DNA of 64,000 nt from Novosphingobium resinovorum (GTDB lineage Bacteria > Pseudomonadota > Alphaproteobacteria > Sphingomonadales > Sphingomonadaceae): positions 186,001 to 250,000 of the forward strand of contig NZ_CP017077.1 in the NCBI RefSeq assembly GCF_001742225.1, written 5' to 3'. Shown piece by piece: positions 45,007-56,090 of the stretch (positions within the stretch are counted from its first letter, which is position 1; each line of letters starts with the position of its first letter). Under the pieces are notes generated by a model. That model was not told the origin of the DNA, made no database searches, and saw only the letters and a list, made by a program, of their open reading frames with translations. A program made the translations under genes and the position numbers.

Positions 45007-46554
45007 ATGCCGACGAGGAGGCCAAAGATGCGCCATGTGCGCGAAGTACTGAGAATGCATCGGGAGGCTTGCGTCCCGATGCGCGAGATCGCCCGACTGA
45101 CCGGCCTTGCTCGATCTACAGTGCGTGACATGATCGTGCGCTTCGACCGGTCGGGGTTGGAGTGGCCGGTTCCATCCGAGATTGGCGACATAGATCTGGA
45201 GGGACGCCTGTATGGCGCCTCTGGGGTCAAACCTGGGCGGCGTAAGCTGCCCGAGCCGGACTGGCCGGTGGTAGCGCGCGAACTGAAGCGCAAACACGTG
45301 ACGCTGCAGGTGCTCTGGGAGGAGTACCGCGCCGAGCATCCAGACGGATATCGCTATAGCCGGTTCTGCGATCTGTTCCGCCGGTGGGAAGGCCGCCTGC
45401 CGCTGGTCATGCGCCAGAGCCATGCCGGAGGCGAAAAGCTGTTCCTCGACTACGCTGGCGACACGGTGCCGGTCGTGGTGGACCGCAGGACCGGGGAAGT
45501 CCGCGGTGCCCACATCTTCGTTGCCGTAATGGGCGGATCGAGCCTGTCGTTTGCGCTGGCGACATGGACCGAGCAGTTTCCCGATTGGATCGCGGGCGAC
45601 AACGCCGCCTTCGCCTTCTTCCGCGGCGTTCCCCAGTTGCTGGTGCCCGACAACGCCAAGGTGGCGGTGATCAAGGCCTGTCACTTCGATCCTCAGGTGA
45701 ACCGAAGCTACACCGACATGGCGCGGCATTACGGTACGGCGATCCTGCCGACGCGACCGCGCAAGCCGCGGGACAAGGCCAAGGTCGAAGCCTGCGTCGG
45801 TATCGTCGAGCGCTGGCTATTAGGCCGCTTGCGTAACCGAATCTTCTACAGCCTCGCGGAGGTCAACGCGGCGATCGCCGAGTGCCTTGCCGATCTCAAT
45901 GACCGGCGCGTGCTGCGCCAGTTTGGCAAGACGCGCCGCCAGTTGTTCAACGAAGTCGATGTTCCAAACCTCAAGCCGCTGCCGGCAGAGCCGTGGGTTC
46001 ATGCCGAATGGCGCCGCTGCCGCGTCGGGCTCGATTACCATATCGCGATCGAGCGACATCATTACTCTGTTCCGCACCGCTTCGCGCGCCGCGAGGTCGA
46101 AGCCCGGTTCACTGCCAGTACCGTCGAGATCTTCCTGGGAGGCGAGCGCATTGCTGTGCACCTGCGCAGCAGCGGCAATGGCCGGCACACCACCGTCCCC
46201 GAGCACATGCCATCCAGCCACCGGCGCTACGGCGAATGGACGCTGGCGAAAATCCGGCAGGAGGCAAGCCGGATCGGGCCGATGCTATCCTTGCTGGTGG
46301 AGAAGGTCATCGAGGCGAAGCCCCATCCCGAACAGGGCTACCGGTCATGCTTGCGCATTATCGGGCTCGAGAAACGCTTCGGGGCCCAGCGGCTCGAAGC
46401 CGCGGCGCTGCGCGCGCTGGAAATCCAGGCGCGCAATTATCCGTCGGTCAAATCGATCCTCGAGAAGGGCCTCGACCAGGTGCCCGTTCCCCAATCCCCC
46501 GAGCAAGAGCCGATCATCCATTCCAACATCCGCGGCTCGAGCTACTACAACTAA
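45007..46554 (+). CDS. istA: IS21 transposase IstA
   Basis: 515 residues from ATG 45007; GGAGG 6 bases upstream favours it over ATG 45001. HTH at the N-terminus (HVREVLRMHREACVPMREIA), then integrase core with Asp in LFLDYAGDTVPVVVDRRTGE, Asp in LVPDNAKVAV, Glu in KPRDKAKVEACVGIVERW. C-terminal Mu-type DNA-binding half (HYSVPHRFARREVEARFTAS). Intact frame. It works with IstB just downstream. Confidence 0.95.
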   Translation: MPTRRPKMRHVREVLRMHREACVPMREIARLTGLARSTVRDMIVRFDRSGLEWPVPSEIGDIDLEGRLYGASGVKPGRRKLPEPDWPVVARELKRKHVTLQVLWEEYRAEHPDGYRYSRFCDLFRRWEGRLPLVMRQSHAGGEKLFLDYAGDTVPVVVDRRTGEVRGAHIFVAVMGGSSLSFALATWTEQFPDWIAGDNAAFAFFRGVPQLLVPDNAKVAVIKACHFDPQVNRSYTDMARHYGTAILPTRPRKPRDKAKVEACVGIVERWLLGRLRNRIFYSLAEVNAAIAECLADLNDRRVLRQFGKTRRQLFNEVDVPNLKPLPAEPWVHAEWRRCRVGLDYHIAIERHHYSVPHRFARREVEARFTASTVEIFLGGERIAVHLRSSGNGRHTTVPEHMPSSHRRYGEWTLAKIRQEASRIGPMLSLLVEKVIEAKPHPEQGYRSCLRIIGLEKRFGAQRLEAAALRALEIQARNYPSVKSILEKGLDQVPVPQSPEQEPIIHSNIRGSSYYN

Positions 46555-46563
46555 GGAGCAAGA

Positions 46564-47304
46564 ATGCTGAAGCATCCCACTCTGGACCTTCTGGGCCAAC
46601 TCGGCCTCGCCGGCATGGCCAAGGCCTTCGCCGAGATGGAAAGCAACGATGACGCAGCCAGTCTCAGCCATGCAGAATGGCTGGCACTGCTGCTCGACCA
46701 TGAGGCCACCTACCGAAATGACAGACGCCTCGCTCTTCGCTTGCGACATGCCAAGCTGCGACACCGCGCCGTGCCCGAGGACGTTGATTACCGAACGCGC
46801 CGCAGTCTTGACCGCCGGCTCTTCGAAACGCTGCTCGCCGGAGAATGGATCTCCAGGCACGAGAACTTGGCCATTATCGGCCCAACCGGCATCGGGAAAA
46901 GTTGGTTGGCCTGTGCGATGGGCCACAAGGCCTGCCGCGATAACCGCTCCGTCCTCTACACCCGGTTGCCGCGGCTGATCGACGAACTCACCTTGGCCAA
47001 GGGCGACGGTCGTATTGCTGCTCGCATGAAAAGCCTTGCCCGGGTCGATCTGCTGATCCTGGACGATTGGGGGCTTCAGCCTCTCGACGGCAACGCCCGG
47101 CACCACCTCCTCGAAATCCTTGAGGACCGCTACGGCCAGCGCTCCACCCTCGTTACCAGCCAACTTCCAGTCGCCCGCTGGCATCAGACCATAAACGATC
47201 CGACCTACGCCGATGCAATCCTGGACCGCCTCGTCCACAATGCGCATCGGCTCGAACTCGAGGGGGAATCCATGCGCCGACCTGCAACGCAAACCGCCGC
47301 TTGA
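46564..47304 (+). CDS. istB: IS21 helper ATPase IstB
   Basis: 246 residues, 9 bases after the istA stop. Walker A is in IIGPTGIGKSWLACAMGHKA and Walker B in VDLLILDDWGLQPL, followed by the sensor-like STLVTSQLPVARWH. It is the AAA+ target-immunity/strand-transfer helper of IS21. GGAGCA sits just before the ATG. Intact. Confidence 0.96.
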   Translation: MLKHPTLDLLGQLGLAGMAKAFAEMESNDDAASLSHAEWLALLLDHEATYRNDRRLALRLRHAKLRHRAVPEDVDYRTRRSLDRRLFETLLAGEWISRHENLAIIGPTGIGKSWLACAMGHKACRDNRSVLYTRLPRLIDELTLAKGDGRIAARMKSLARVDLLILDDWGLQPLDGNARHHLLEILEDRYGQRSTLVTSQLPVARWHQTINDPTYADAILDRLVHNAHRLELEGESMRRPATQTAA

Positions 47305-47456
47305 CCATCGCCAATCCGCAATGCCATCAGGCGAAACGATCTGGCTTCCGCCCGGCCGGGATCAAATCGGAATGATGGCCGGGATCAGATTGGAACAGGC
47401 GGCCGGGATCATCGGAATCCGCACGGCTATCTCTCGCGGTTCCGTATGGTTGCTTC

Positions 47457-47912
47457 CTACAGCACCGTACGCTCGGGTGCGTGTTCCCGTCTCATCGCGA
47501 GACGGGGCGGAAGACGGGACGAGGCTGCTGCCTGAGCAAGTGTTTGGCTATCGAGTTCTGCAAGGAAGGCATTCATCGCGCGGTTAAGCATGCCTTTCAA
47601 GCCGCAAGTGCTGCTCAAGACACAGCCGTCACAGTCCGCGGGGGTGATGCAGGGCTCGGTGAGGCGCACGACTTCGCCAAGCGTAATGGCCTCAGCCGGC
47701 CGGCCGAGGCGGAAGCCCCCGCTTCGGCCCCGAACGGTTTCGAGCAGGCCCGCATTCGCTAGCACGTTCACCACTTTCATCGCATGGTTCCGAGAAATGG
47801 CATGATCAGCCGCGCCCTGCGCGATCGACATCAATCCCGCGCCTTCACGCGCCATGAGCGCGGCGTGGAGCAGCATGCGCAGAGCGTAATCCGTGTAGGT
47901 CGTCAGGCGCAT
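47457..47912 (-). CDS. nsrR: Rrf2-family regulator, NsrR type
   Basis: 151 residues. The winged helix-turn-helix MRLTTYTDYALRMLLHAALM and ISRNHAMKVVNVLANAGLLE is typical of NsrR. Three of the cysteines in CITPADCDGCVLSSTC are spaced C-x8-C-x5-C, as in NsrR, where they hold an iron-sulfur cluster that reacts with nitric oxide. The gene is divergent from a haemoglobin gene, and two NsrR-type palindromes lie in the 90-base gap. It should repress the haemoglobin gene, relieved by NO. IS21 has inserted 34 bases beyond its stop. Confidence 0.88.
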   Translation of the reverse strand: MRLTTYTDYALRMLLHAALMAREGAGLMSIAQGAADHAISRNHAMKVVNVLANAGLLETVRGRSGGFRLGRPAEAITLGEVVRLTEPCITPADCDGCVLSSTCGLKGMLNRAMNAFLAELDSQTLAQAAASSRLPPRLAMRREHAPERTVL

Positions 47913-47927
47913 AAGGGCGCGAACTTA

Positions 47928-47950
47928 AACATGCAACACCATTGCATCTT
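47928..47950. promoter_or_regulatory. NsrR operator-like palindrome 1
   Basis: AACATGC-N9-GCATCTT, matching the NsrR consensus AAGATGC-N9-GCATCTT except for one base in the left arm. It lies 16 bases upstream of the nsrR start. Confidence 0.65.
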
Positions 47951-47965
47951 TTAAGCGCCGCTGTA

Positions 47966-47988
47966 TACATGCATTCAATTCGCATCTT
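47966..47988. promoter_or_regulatory. NsrR operator-like palindrome 2
   Basis: TACATGC-N9-GCATCTT; the right arm is perfect, the left arm 5 of 7, and the spacer ATTCAATTC is A/T-rich as expected. It sits 15 bases upstream of the haemoglobin start codon. Confidence 0.65.
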
Positions 47989-48002
47989 TAAGGGAAGCTT
48001 CT

Positions 48003-48449
48003 ATGGCTGCGCCGCTATCCGAACAGACCATTGCCATCGTCAAAGCCACCGCGCCGGTGCTGCAGCAGCACGGGGTGGCGATCACCACGCGTATGTATGA
48101 GCGTCTCTTCGTTAATGAGGAGGTGCGGTCGTTGTTCGACCATGCGGCACAGGAATCGGGCGAGCAGCCGCGCCGCCTCGCCGCCGCTATCCTCGGCTAT
48201 GCGCAGAATGTGGACAAACTTCAGAACCTCACGCCAGTTGTCGAGCGTATGGTCCAGCGACACGTGGAAACCGGGGTGAAGGCGGAACACTATCCGCTTG
48301 TGGCCGAGGCCCTGCTGCCGGCCATTCGTGATGTGGTAGGTGAAGCCGCATCTGACGAGGTGCTTGCCGCCTGGGGCGAAGCGTACTGGTTTCTCGCTGA
48401 CATCCTGATCGGCAAGGAAGCAGCCGTCTACTCGCAGCAGGCAGCGTGA
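48003..48449 (+). CDS. Single-domain bacterial haemoglobin (flavohaemoprotein globin type)
   Basis: 148 residues, only a globin domain without the FAD/NAD reductase part of Hmp. It shows the B10 Tyr in ITTRMYERLFVNEEVRSLFD, the proximal F8 His in MVQRHVETGVKAEHYPLV, and the AHxxVxExLLP-like VAEALLPAIRDVVGEA. Related single-domain proteins (Vitreoscilla-haemoglobin-like) bind O2 and convert NO to nitrate with reductant from elsewhere. The divergent NsrR gene and palindromes imply NO induction. AAGGGAAG is 8 bases upstream. Confidence 0.93.
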   Translation: MAAPLSEQTIAIVKATAPVLQQHGVAITTRMYERLFVNEEVRSLFDHAAQESGEQPRRLAAAILGYAQNVDKLQNLTPVVERMVQRHVETGVKAEHYPLVAEALLPAIRDVVGEAASDEVLAAWGEAYWFLADILIGKEAAVYSQQAA

Positions 48450-48456
48450 CTGATTT

Positions 48457-48481
48457 CCTCCCGGCTGATTGAGCCGGGAGG
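48457..48481 (+). terminator. Hairpin after the haemoglobin gene
   Basis: CCTCCCGGCT-GATTG-AGCCGGGAGG: a perfect 10-bp stem starting 8 bases after the stop. There is no U-tract, so it may act as a stabilising 3' end rather than an independent terminator. Confidence 0.55.
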
Positions 48482-48572
48482 AGACGTGGCAAAGACGCCC
48501 GTCAGCGATTGTTTCTAATCGCTGGCATAGCGCTGCGCAGATCCCACCATCCGGACGCGCCTGACCGCAGAG

Positions 48573-51374
48573 TTATCCTCTGGTCAGGATAGGGTCCCTT
48601 CCTCGTGCGTGCATTCCCGAAGCAATGACAGAAAGCACAGACGGGGCGCTCCAGTTCAGCACGACATCGCTGACATGGGCGGCGGCCATTGGCCTGCCGA
48701 AGAGGAACCCCTGCGCAATGTCGCACCCCTGCCGAGCGACGTGCGCCGCCTGGAACGGCGTTTCGATGCCTTCAGCGACGGTGGTGATGCCAAGATCCTT
48801 GGCCAGATGTATGACCGCGCTGACGATCGCGGCATCTTCGCGGTCCCGCGCGTCTAGCCGGGAAATGAACGAACGATCAATTTTCAGAGTGTCGACCGGA
48901 AACTGCTTGAGATGGGTGAGCGAGGCATAGCCCGTTCCGAAATCATCCAGCGCGATCTTCACGCCCGCCTCTGAAAGGGTTGCGAGGGTTTGGCTGACCG
49001 TCTCGGCCAGTTGCCCCACGAACACAGACTCCGTCACCTCCAGTTCGAGGAGGGTTGGTGCAAGCCCTGCATGCGCCAAACGGTTCAATATGCGATCGGC
49101 GAAGTCGCCCCGCTGAAAATCACCCGGAGCACCATTGATGGCGATGCATCCGACATCGACACCGCTGTCTTGCCAGAACAGCAGGTCGGCGATGACGCGC
49201 TCGATCATGCGATCGGTCAATTTGGATGAAACGTCGGTGTCATTGAGGGCGGCTCCGATGGCACCGGGCGAACGCAGGCCGCGGTTGTGGTGCCAGCGCA
49301 GAAGGGCTTCGAAGCCCAGACACGCCCCGGAGCGAAGACACACCTTGGGTTGATAGAAGGGAACGATACGGTCATCGCGCAGCGCTTCGCGAGCGTCGTA
49401 TAACATCTGCGTCTGGCGTTCCGCAGCGGTCTTGAGCTCGGGCCTGAACCAGCAGACCTGGCCGGAGCCCTCGCCCTTGGCTGCGTATAGCGCGAGATCG
49501 GCGTTTTTATGGAGCTCTTCAGGATTCTGGCCCTCGCAGAAAGCTGTCGCTGAACCTGCGCTCAGGCTCACATCGAGCTGGCGTCCGTTGAATGTCATGG
49601 GTTCGCTTACTACCGCAAGAAGTCGTTGAACCGCAGAAACCTCAAGATTGGTTTGCTGTGCGGCGGGGCAGATGATTGCGAACTCATCGCCGCCCAGACG
49701 CGCCACGGTTGCATGAGCCGGCGCAGCTTCGAGAAGCCGGGCAGCAATCTCACACAGCAAGGCGTCTCCCGCATCGTGCCCGAGGGTGTCATTAGTGGCC
49801 TTGAAGCGATCGACGTCGAGGACGATCAACTGGACCTGGCCCCCATGGAGGCGCGCCTCCTGAAGCGCCGATTCGAGGCGCTCGCTGAACAGGCTCCGGT
49901 TCGGCAGGTTTGTCAGAGCATCGTAGTGGGCCGCCTGCCGCAGCCTCTCTTCGTAGCGCTTCTGGCTGGTTACGTCCTGGAGAGAGCCAATGAGTCGAGC
50001 GGGCTTGCCCTTCGCATCACGCACGACATAACCGCGGGCGACCAGATGCAGGTAGGCACTATCACCGGCCAAAAACCTGAATTCCTGCGTCCACTGCGTG
50101 AGGTCGGGCGCGTCGAGGTTTTCGAATTGTCCAAGGACCCGGTCGCGATCTTCGGGGTGAAGGCGTTCGACCCACCATTTGCACGAGGTTCCGTTTAGAG
50201 CCTCGGGATACCCCAGCACCGTTGCCGCTGCGCCGCTCCACTCGATACGATCATGCCTGAGCGACACGTCCCAGATTACGTCATTGGTGGCCAAAGACGC
50301 CAGACGGTAGCGCTCCTCACTGGCCTGTACCGCCTGTTCAGCCGCAACCTGGTCGTGGATGTCTTCAAGGTTCCCATACCAAGAAAGGATCTCGCCGTCC
50401 GCATCGAGCCGGGGGAGGGCGCGGGCGCGGAACCAGCGGAAATCGCCGCCGGCAAGTTGAAGGCGATAGCGGACGTCCGCATATCCGCCCGCATCCGCGC
50501 ATAGCAAAGCGGCGGCCCAGACTTCCTGGACGTGTGGCAGATCGTCGGGGTGAACCGCTGCCGTCCAACGCCACCCGAGAGCATCCTCATTTTTTATGCC
50601 GGTCAGTTTCGTCCATCGCGGACTAAGTTCGATAACAGCGCCGGTTCTGTCGGTGATCCAAGGGATCTGCGGGTTGAGCTCTACCGAGTGGCGGTAGTGT
50701 TCCTGACTGGACTGAAGAGCGTCGATGAGGGCGCCCATTTCCGAACGCGAGTGCAGCGTTTCTCTGAAGGCGGCGTGGCTTTTGGCAAGCGATCGCAAGA
50801 TGACGCCGGAAGCCACGAAGAAGGTTAGGCCGATGCCCGTCAGATAAGTGTCGGATGAAAAGACCAGACGCCCCGTGACGGGGAGAGCACCGAAGAGGAG
50901 GACGCACCATCCCGCGATCGGCAGCGCATGCAGACAATAGCAGCAGCTGATGGATCCCACGAACACGTAAAGCGCTATTGAGGTGGTGCGGACCGGCTCG
51001 GCTTCGCTCATCAGCAGATAGCCCCAACCTCCGAAAGCAGAACTCATGAGCACCGATGCCGCGACCGTGCCCAGAAGGTAGCGACGAATTCTGGCGGGAT
51101 CGGGATTTCTTTTGCGTCGAAACAGCCAGACCGCGGTCCGAACGCCAATCAGCATGCAAAGCACACCCGGCACTCCGACGCTATGGGCGAATGGCACCTC
51201 GCCGTAAGTCGCGGCCGCCAGGAAGAGCATGTTGACGGCCATCAGCGCATACATCAGCGGAATTTGCGTCCGCAGAGCGGAGTACTGCGCCTGGAGCACC
51301 GCAGCGGAGCCATGCGCGATCTGGTTACGCGGACTGAATTTCATTGGCGGCATCACTATGTGGCGACTCTGCAT
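48573..51374 (-). CDS. Membrane GGDEF-EAL c-di-GMP protein with PAS domains
   Basis: 933 residues if started at ATG 51374; the exact start is uncertain (51353 or 51344 possible). N-terminal hydrophobic segments (YALMAVNMLFLAAATYGEVP, VGVPGVLCMLIGVRTAVWLF, IALYVFVGSISCCYCLHALP, GIGLTFFVASGVILRSL) suggest about six membrane spans, followed by two PAS domains (SVELNPQIPWITDRTGAVIE; DVIWDVSLRHDRIEWSGAAA). The GGDEF domain has an intact RLGGDEFAII but no RxxD inhibitory site; the EAL domain has FEALLRW and ALDDFGTGYASLTHL with DTLKIDRSFI. Both activities may be present. It may regulate biofilm or motility. Divergent from the diguanylate-cyclase gene at 51660. Confidence 0.88.
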   Translation of the reverse strand: MQSRHIVMPPMKFSPRNQIAHGSAAVLQAQYSALRTQIPLMYALMAVNMLFLAAATYGEVPFAHSVGVPGVLCMLIGVRTAVWLFRRKRNPDPARIRRYLLGTVAASVLMSSAFGGWGYLLMSEAEPVRTTSIALYVFVGSISCCYCLHALPIAGWCVLLFGALPVTGRLVFSSDTYLTGIGLTFFVASGVILRSLAKSHAAFRETLHSRSEMGALIDALQSSQEHYRHSVELNPQIPWITDRTGAVIELSPRWTKLTGIKNEDALGWRWTAAVHPDDLPHVQEVWAAALLCADAGGYADVRYRLQLAGGDFRWFRARALPRLDADGEILSWYGNLEDIHDQVAAEQAVQASEERYRLASLATNDVIWDVSLRHDRIEWSGAAATVLGYPEALNGTSCKWWVERLHPEDRDRVLGQFENLDAPDLTQWTQEFRFLAGDSAYLHLVARGYVVRDAKGKPARLIGSLQDVTSQKRYEERLRQAAHYDALTNLPNRSLFSERLESALQEARLHGGQVQLIVLDVDRFKATNDTLGHDAGDALLCEIAARLLEAAPAHATVARLGGDEFAIICPAAQQTNLEVSAVQRLLAVVSEPMTFNGRQLDVSLSAGSATAFCEGQNPEELHKNADLALYAAKGEGSGQVCWFRPELKTAAERQTQMLYDAREALRDDRIVPFYQPKVCLRSGACLGFEALLRWHHNRGLRSPGAIGAALNDTDVSSKLTDRMIERVIADLLFWQDSGVDVGCIAINGAPGDFQRGDFADRILNRLAHAGLAPTLLELEVTESVFVGQLAETVSQTLATLSEAGVKIALDDFGTGYASLTHLKQFPVDTLKIDRSFISRLDARDREDAAIVSAVIHLAKDLGITTVAEGIETPFQAAHVARQGCDIAQGFLFGRPMAAAHVSDVVLNWSAPSVLSVIASGMHARGRDPILTRG

Positions 51375-51659
51375 GTCCTGATAGACGCGCCGCGTTAAGA
51401 TTGAGTGTGGGTCGTAGTGATCACAGCGGTCCTGGGCCGATGGAATGAAGGCCTTGCTGAACCGTGAAAGGTGCACCGCGCGGCTGTATCTTTCCTGGAT
51501 TATGCTCTGACGCGACGGCGACACCCCTCCAACGATCGGAAATCTTTGCCATGCGCGGAACGGTTCGCCGCAGCGTTAGGTTTGTCTTAAACTCTCGAAG
51601 AGCGATGGTGATCCATGGAGAGAAGACAAGAAGCGCAGAGGCAAAATCGAGGGGGTATG

Positions 51660-52835
51660 ATGCGGGGGCTTGGACGCGGCAGGATTCCGGTCTCCGACGC
51701 GGTCTACCGTGACCTGGTGTCGACCCTCTTCACCATGCGATTGCCCATCGCCGGGTTCGGCGCGCTCTACGGCATCGTCGGCGCGCTCATCTATCTGAAG
51801 TGGCCCGACAGCGTTATAGCCGGTTTGACCGTTGCGGCGGTCGCGGTCACGGCTGGCCGCGTCGTGCTCATCAATCGCTATCATCAGGCTGGAGGCGCTT
51901 TCCAGGAGGTGCCCGCCCTGCGCCGCTGGGAGCTCGCATATGAGCTGCTGACCTACCTGTTCGCCATTTTGCTGGCGGCTCTCAACGTCCGTGGGCTGAC
52001 CGCCCACGCCCCTCTGATCCATCTGGCCACGATCAGCCTCGTTTTCACGTTCGGAGCAGGGGTCGTCTCGCGGACCTCTTCGAGATTGCGTCTTTGCATG
52101 GTGAGCGTGACACTCGCGGTGCTGCCGACGGTAACCGCCATGCTGGTCCACGCTGCCAGCGATCATGCCGAGCGGCTCCATTCCGAATTCTTCCTTCTCG
52201 AAGCCTTCCTGCTGGTCGCTGTCGGGCTCATGAGCCTGCAATCTGCCGCGCACCTCTATGCGTCGGCGGTGGAGCATCTATCCACCAAGCAGGATATGGC
52301 GAAGCTTGCGAAATATGATCCTCTTACCGGTCTGCCAAACCGCCTTCTGGTACGGGAAGCCTTTCAAGAGCTCTTCAGCTTTTCCCGGCGGTCGCAAAGC
52401 CAGCTTGCAGTGCATTACCTCGATCTGGATGGCTTCAAGGCGATCAATGATCGTTATGGCCATCCCGCGGGGGATAAGCTGCTGGTCGAGGTCGCACAGC
52501 GCCTCCTGTCGACCGTCCGAGCTTCCGATCTCGCATGCCGGCTTGGCGGCGATGAGTTTCTCATCATCCAGTCCGATGTCCGGCACCGCGACCAGGCCGA
52601 GCTTTTGGGGCGCCGCATCATCAGGCAGATCAGCGAAGACTATGACATTGAGGGCGCGACCATGCGGGTCACGGCAAGCATCGGGGTTGCCATGGTGCCG
52701 GAGTGCGGGATCGAGTTGGACAGACTGATCGAATGCGCTGACGCGGCACTTTACCAGTCGAAATCGCGAGGCAAAGCTCAGGTCCTATTTTGCAATCCCG
52801 ACGATGAGCTTCTGACGGGGCGGGCCGTGGCGTAA
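51660..52835 (+). CDS. Membrane-bound diguanylate cyclase (GGDEF)
   Basis: 391 residues from ATG 51660 with GAGGGGG 4 bases upstream; 51657 and 51615 are alternatives. The N-terminal 200 residues have several hydrophobic segments (AGFGALYGIVGALIYLKW, AGLTVAAVAVTAGRVVLI, FLLVAVGLMSLQSAAHLY), about six membrane spans. The GGDEF domain opens YDPLTGLPNRLLVREAFQ and has an active RLGGDEFLII; RASD five residues before it is the RxxD product-inhibition site. It makes cyclic-di-GMP from two GTP. The divergent partner at 48573 could degrade it. Confidence 0.9.
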   Translation: MRGLGRGRIPVSDAVYRDLVSTLFTMRLPIAGFGALYGIVGALIYLKWPDSVIAGLTVAAVAVTAGRVVLINRYHQAGGAFQEVPALRRWELAYELLTYLFAILLAALNVRGLTAHAPLIHLATISLVFTFGAGVVSRTSSRLRLCMVSVTLAVLPTVTAMLVHAASDHAERLHSEFFLLEAFLLVAVGLMSLQSAAHLYASAVEHLSTKQDMAKLAKYDPLTGLPNRLLVREAFQELFSFSRRSQSQLAVHYLDLDGFKAINDRYGHPAGDKLLVEVAQRLLSTVRASDLACRLGGDEFLIIQSDVRHRDQAELLGRRIIRQISEDYDIEGATMRVTASIGVAMVPECGIELDRLIECADAALYQSKSRGKAQVLFCNPDDELLTGRAVA

Positions 52836-52900
52836 GTGGTTGATGCTGTCACCGGCGCCTCAAATTTGCCTCGGGGCCTGCGAGAAGGCATAGGCGGCGC

Positions 52901-53077
52901 GTGAAGACCAACCTTACCAGCACCATTCTCGCAGCCATTGAGCGCGCACCACAGTGGGTCCGTCACGAACTGGAATCGAAGGACCCGGTCATCCGTTGCC
53001 GAGCAGAAGAAACGCTGGCGGCCATTATCGCCAGCGCCCTCGCTGCCACTGTACGCGAGCAGGGACCTGAACGCTGA
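52901..53077 (+). CDS. DUF6771-family small protein
   Basis: 58 residues starting GTG 52901: VKTNLTSTILAAIERAPQWV, then RHELESKDPVIRCRAEETLA and AAIIASALAATV. It matches the sphingomonad DUF6771 pattern (LAAIxRAPxWVRxDL ... RAEETxAAMIA). Function unknown; such genes are often near stress loci. It sits 125 bases before the sigma-factor gene in the same direction. Confidence 0.75.
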   Translation: MKTNLTSTILAAIERAPQWVRHELESKDPVIRCRAEETLAAIIASALAATVREQGPER

Positions 53078-53202
53078 AGGGGGCGTTAAGTCCAAGAGAC
53101 CGCTGGAACTCCTCTGCCTTGTCGGGCAAGGGTTGCTGATAGTCCTACGCCTGTCTTGACGGCGCGGTCGTCTGCGGGCGGATACGAGAAAATGGCGGCA
53201 TA

Positions 53203-55230
<2,028 letters not shown>

Positions 55231-55386
55231 GAAGGCATCGAACACGCGGGTCCTTTTCGGCCGGAACCCGGCGCGAGGCCGCGACTTTTCTCATTAGGCT
55301 GGCCGCGAAGCATAAGAACGGTTGGCGCGAAAACGACCAGCTTATGGGAACTAGCGCTTCGGTACGATTGAAGGGATTGGACGTTT

Positions 55387-55724
55387 ATGCCACAGGCCAA
55401 GTACCCCGTTGCCGCTTCGGCGTTTATCGCGGCAGTTCCTCTCAGCGCACAGAGTTCGTTCGAGGGCGCCGGCGAGACTGCGACCCTGGATTGTGGCGGT
55501 GGGACGGCCGCCGTCACCGGTGCCGGTAACGTCATGACCGTGACGGGCTGATGCGCCGAACTGGTGATTGAAGGCGCCGACAATCTCGTTCGCATCGACC
55601 TCGCGCACAAAGGATCAATCCGCATCACCGGTGCAAGCAATCGGGTACGCTGGACCATGCCGGACGGGAGCAAACCCATTGTAAGAGTTACCGCGCCGGC
55701 AACAGCGTGTCGCCAGCTAAATAG
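55387..55724 (+). pseudogene. DUF3060-type protein gene with nonsense and frameshift lesions
   Basis: ATG 55387 starts MPQAKYPVAASAFIAAVPLS (signal peptide), then GETATLDCGGGTAAVTGAGN and VMTVTG followed by TGA (55549). Reading through it continues CAELVIEGADNLVRIDLAHK, GSIRITGASNRVRWTMPDGS, the repeated VxGxxNxV pattern of DUF3060. Near 55692 a missing G shifts the frame: one base more gives GAGNSVSPAK and a stop at 55724, the typical family ending. The two lesions make it non-functional, or the assembly has errors. IS3 begins 25 bases later. Confidence 0.7.
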
Positions 55725-55811
55725 GACGGTTGCGACGAGATCGCACTTTGATCTGCCCCCCGCTGAGTGGCCGAGAGACTATGATAGTCTGGACCACGAA
55801 AGGGACGAAGA

Positions 55812-56090
55812 ATGCCGAGCAAGAAGCACAAGCCGGAAGAGATTATCGGCAAGCTGCGTGAAGTTGAGATCGTGCTGGCGCAGGGGGCATCGACCGCCGA
55901 AGCGTGCCGTCGGATCGCGGTCAGCGAACAGACCTACTACCGCTGGCGCAAGGAATATGGCGGGCTGAAAACCGACCAGGCACGGCGGATGAAGGATCTG
56001 GAGAAGGAGAACCTGCGGCTACGCCGGGCGATCTCCGACCTCACATTGGACAAGCTGATCCTGCAGGAGGCGGCCAGGGGAAACTTCTGA
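55812..56090 (+). CDS. IS3-family OrfA (helix-turn-helix)
   Basis: 92 residues: MPSKKHKPEEIIGKLREVEI then CRRIAVSEQTYYRWRKEYGG and a leucine-zipper-like MKDLEKENLRLRRAISDLTL. It is the DNA-binding part of the IS3 transposase; the full enzyme is made with OrfB by a -1 frameshift near its end. Intact itself, but OrfB is destroyed by nested insertions. Confidence 0.92.
   Translation: MPSKKHKPEEIIGKLREVEIVLAQGASTAEACRRIAVSEQTYYRWRKEYGGLKTDQARRMKDLEKENLRLRRAISDLTLDKLILQEAARGNF

Larger units (their letters stand above)
44846..47423 (+). mobile_element. Complete IS21-family element
   Basis: About 2.58 kb with istA and istB. Both tips start TGCGGATTCC (right end read in reverse complement), and the interior of each end carries multiple ATTCCGATTTGATCCCGGCC-like blocks, for example 44874-44893 and 47351-47374 as inverted copies. 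This is the multiple-repeat end design of IS21. No clear target duplication is visible, consistent with a deletion next to it. Confidence 0.88.

Noticed and set aside
55549..55551. In-frame TGA as a possible selenocysteine codon in the DUF3060 gene
   Set aside because: No selenocysteine element is visible and a second frameshift lies downstream, so decay is the simpler reading.
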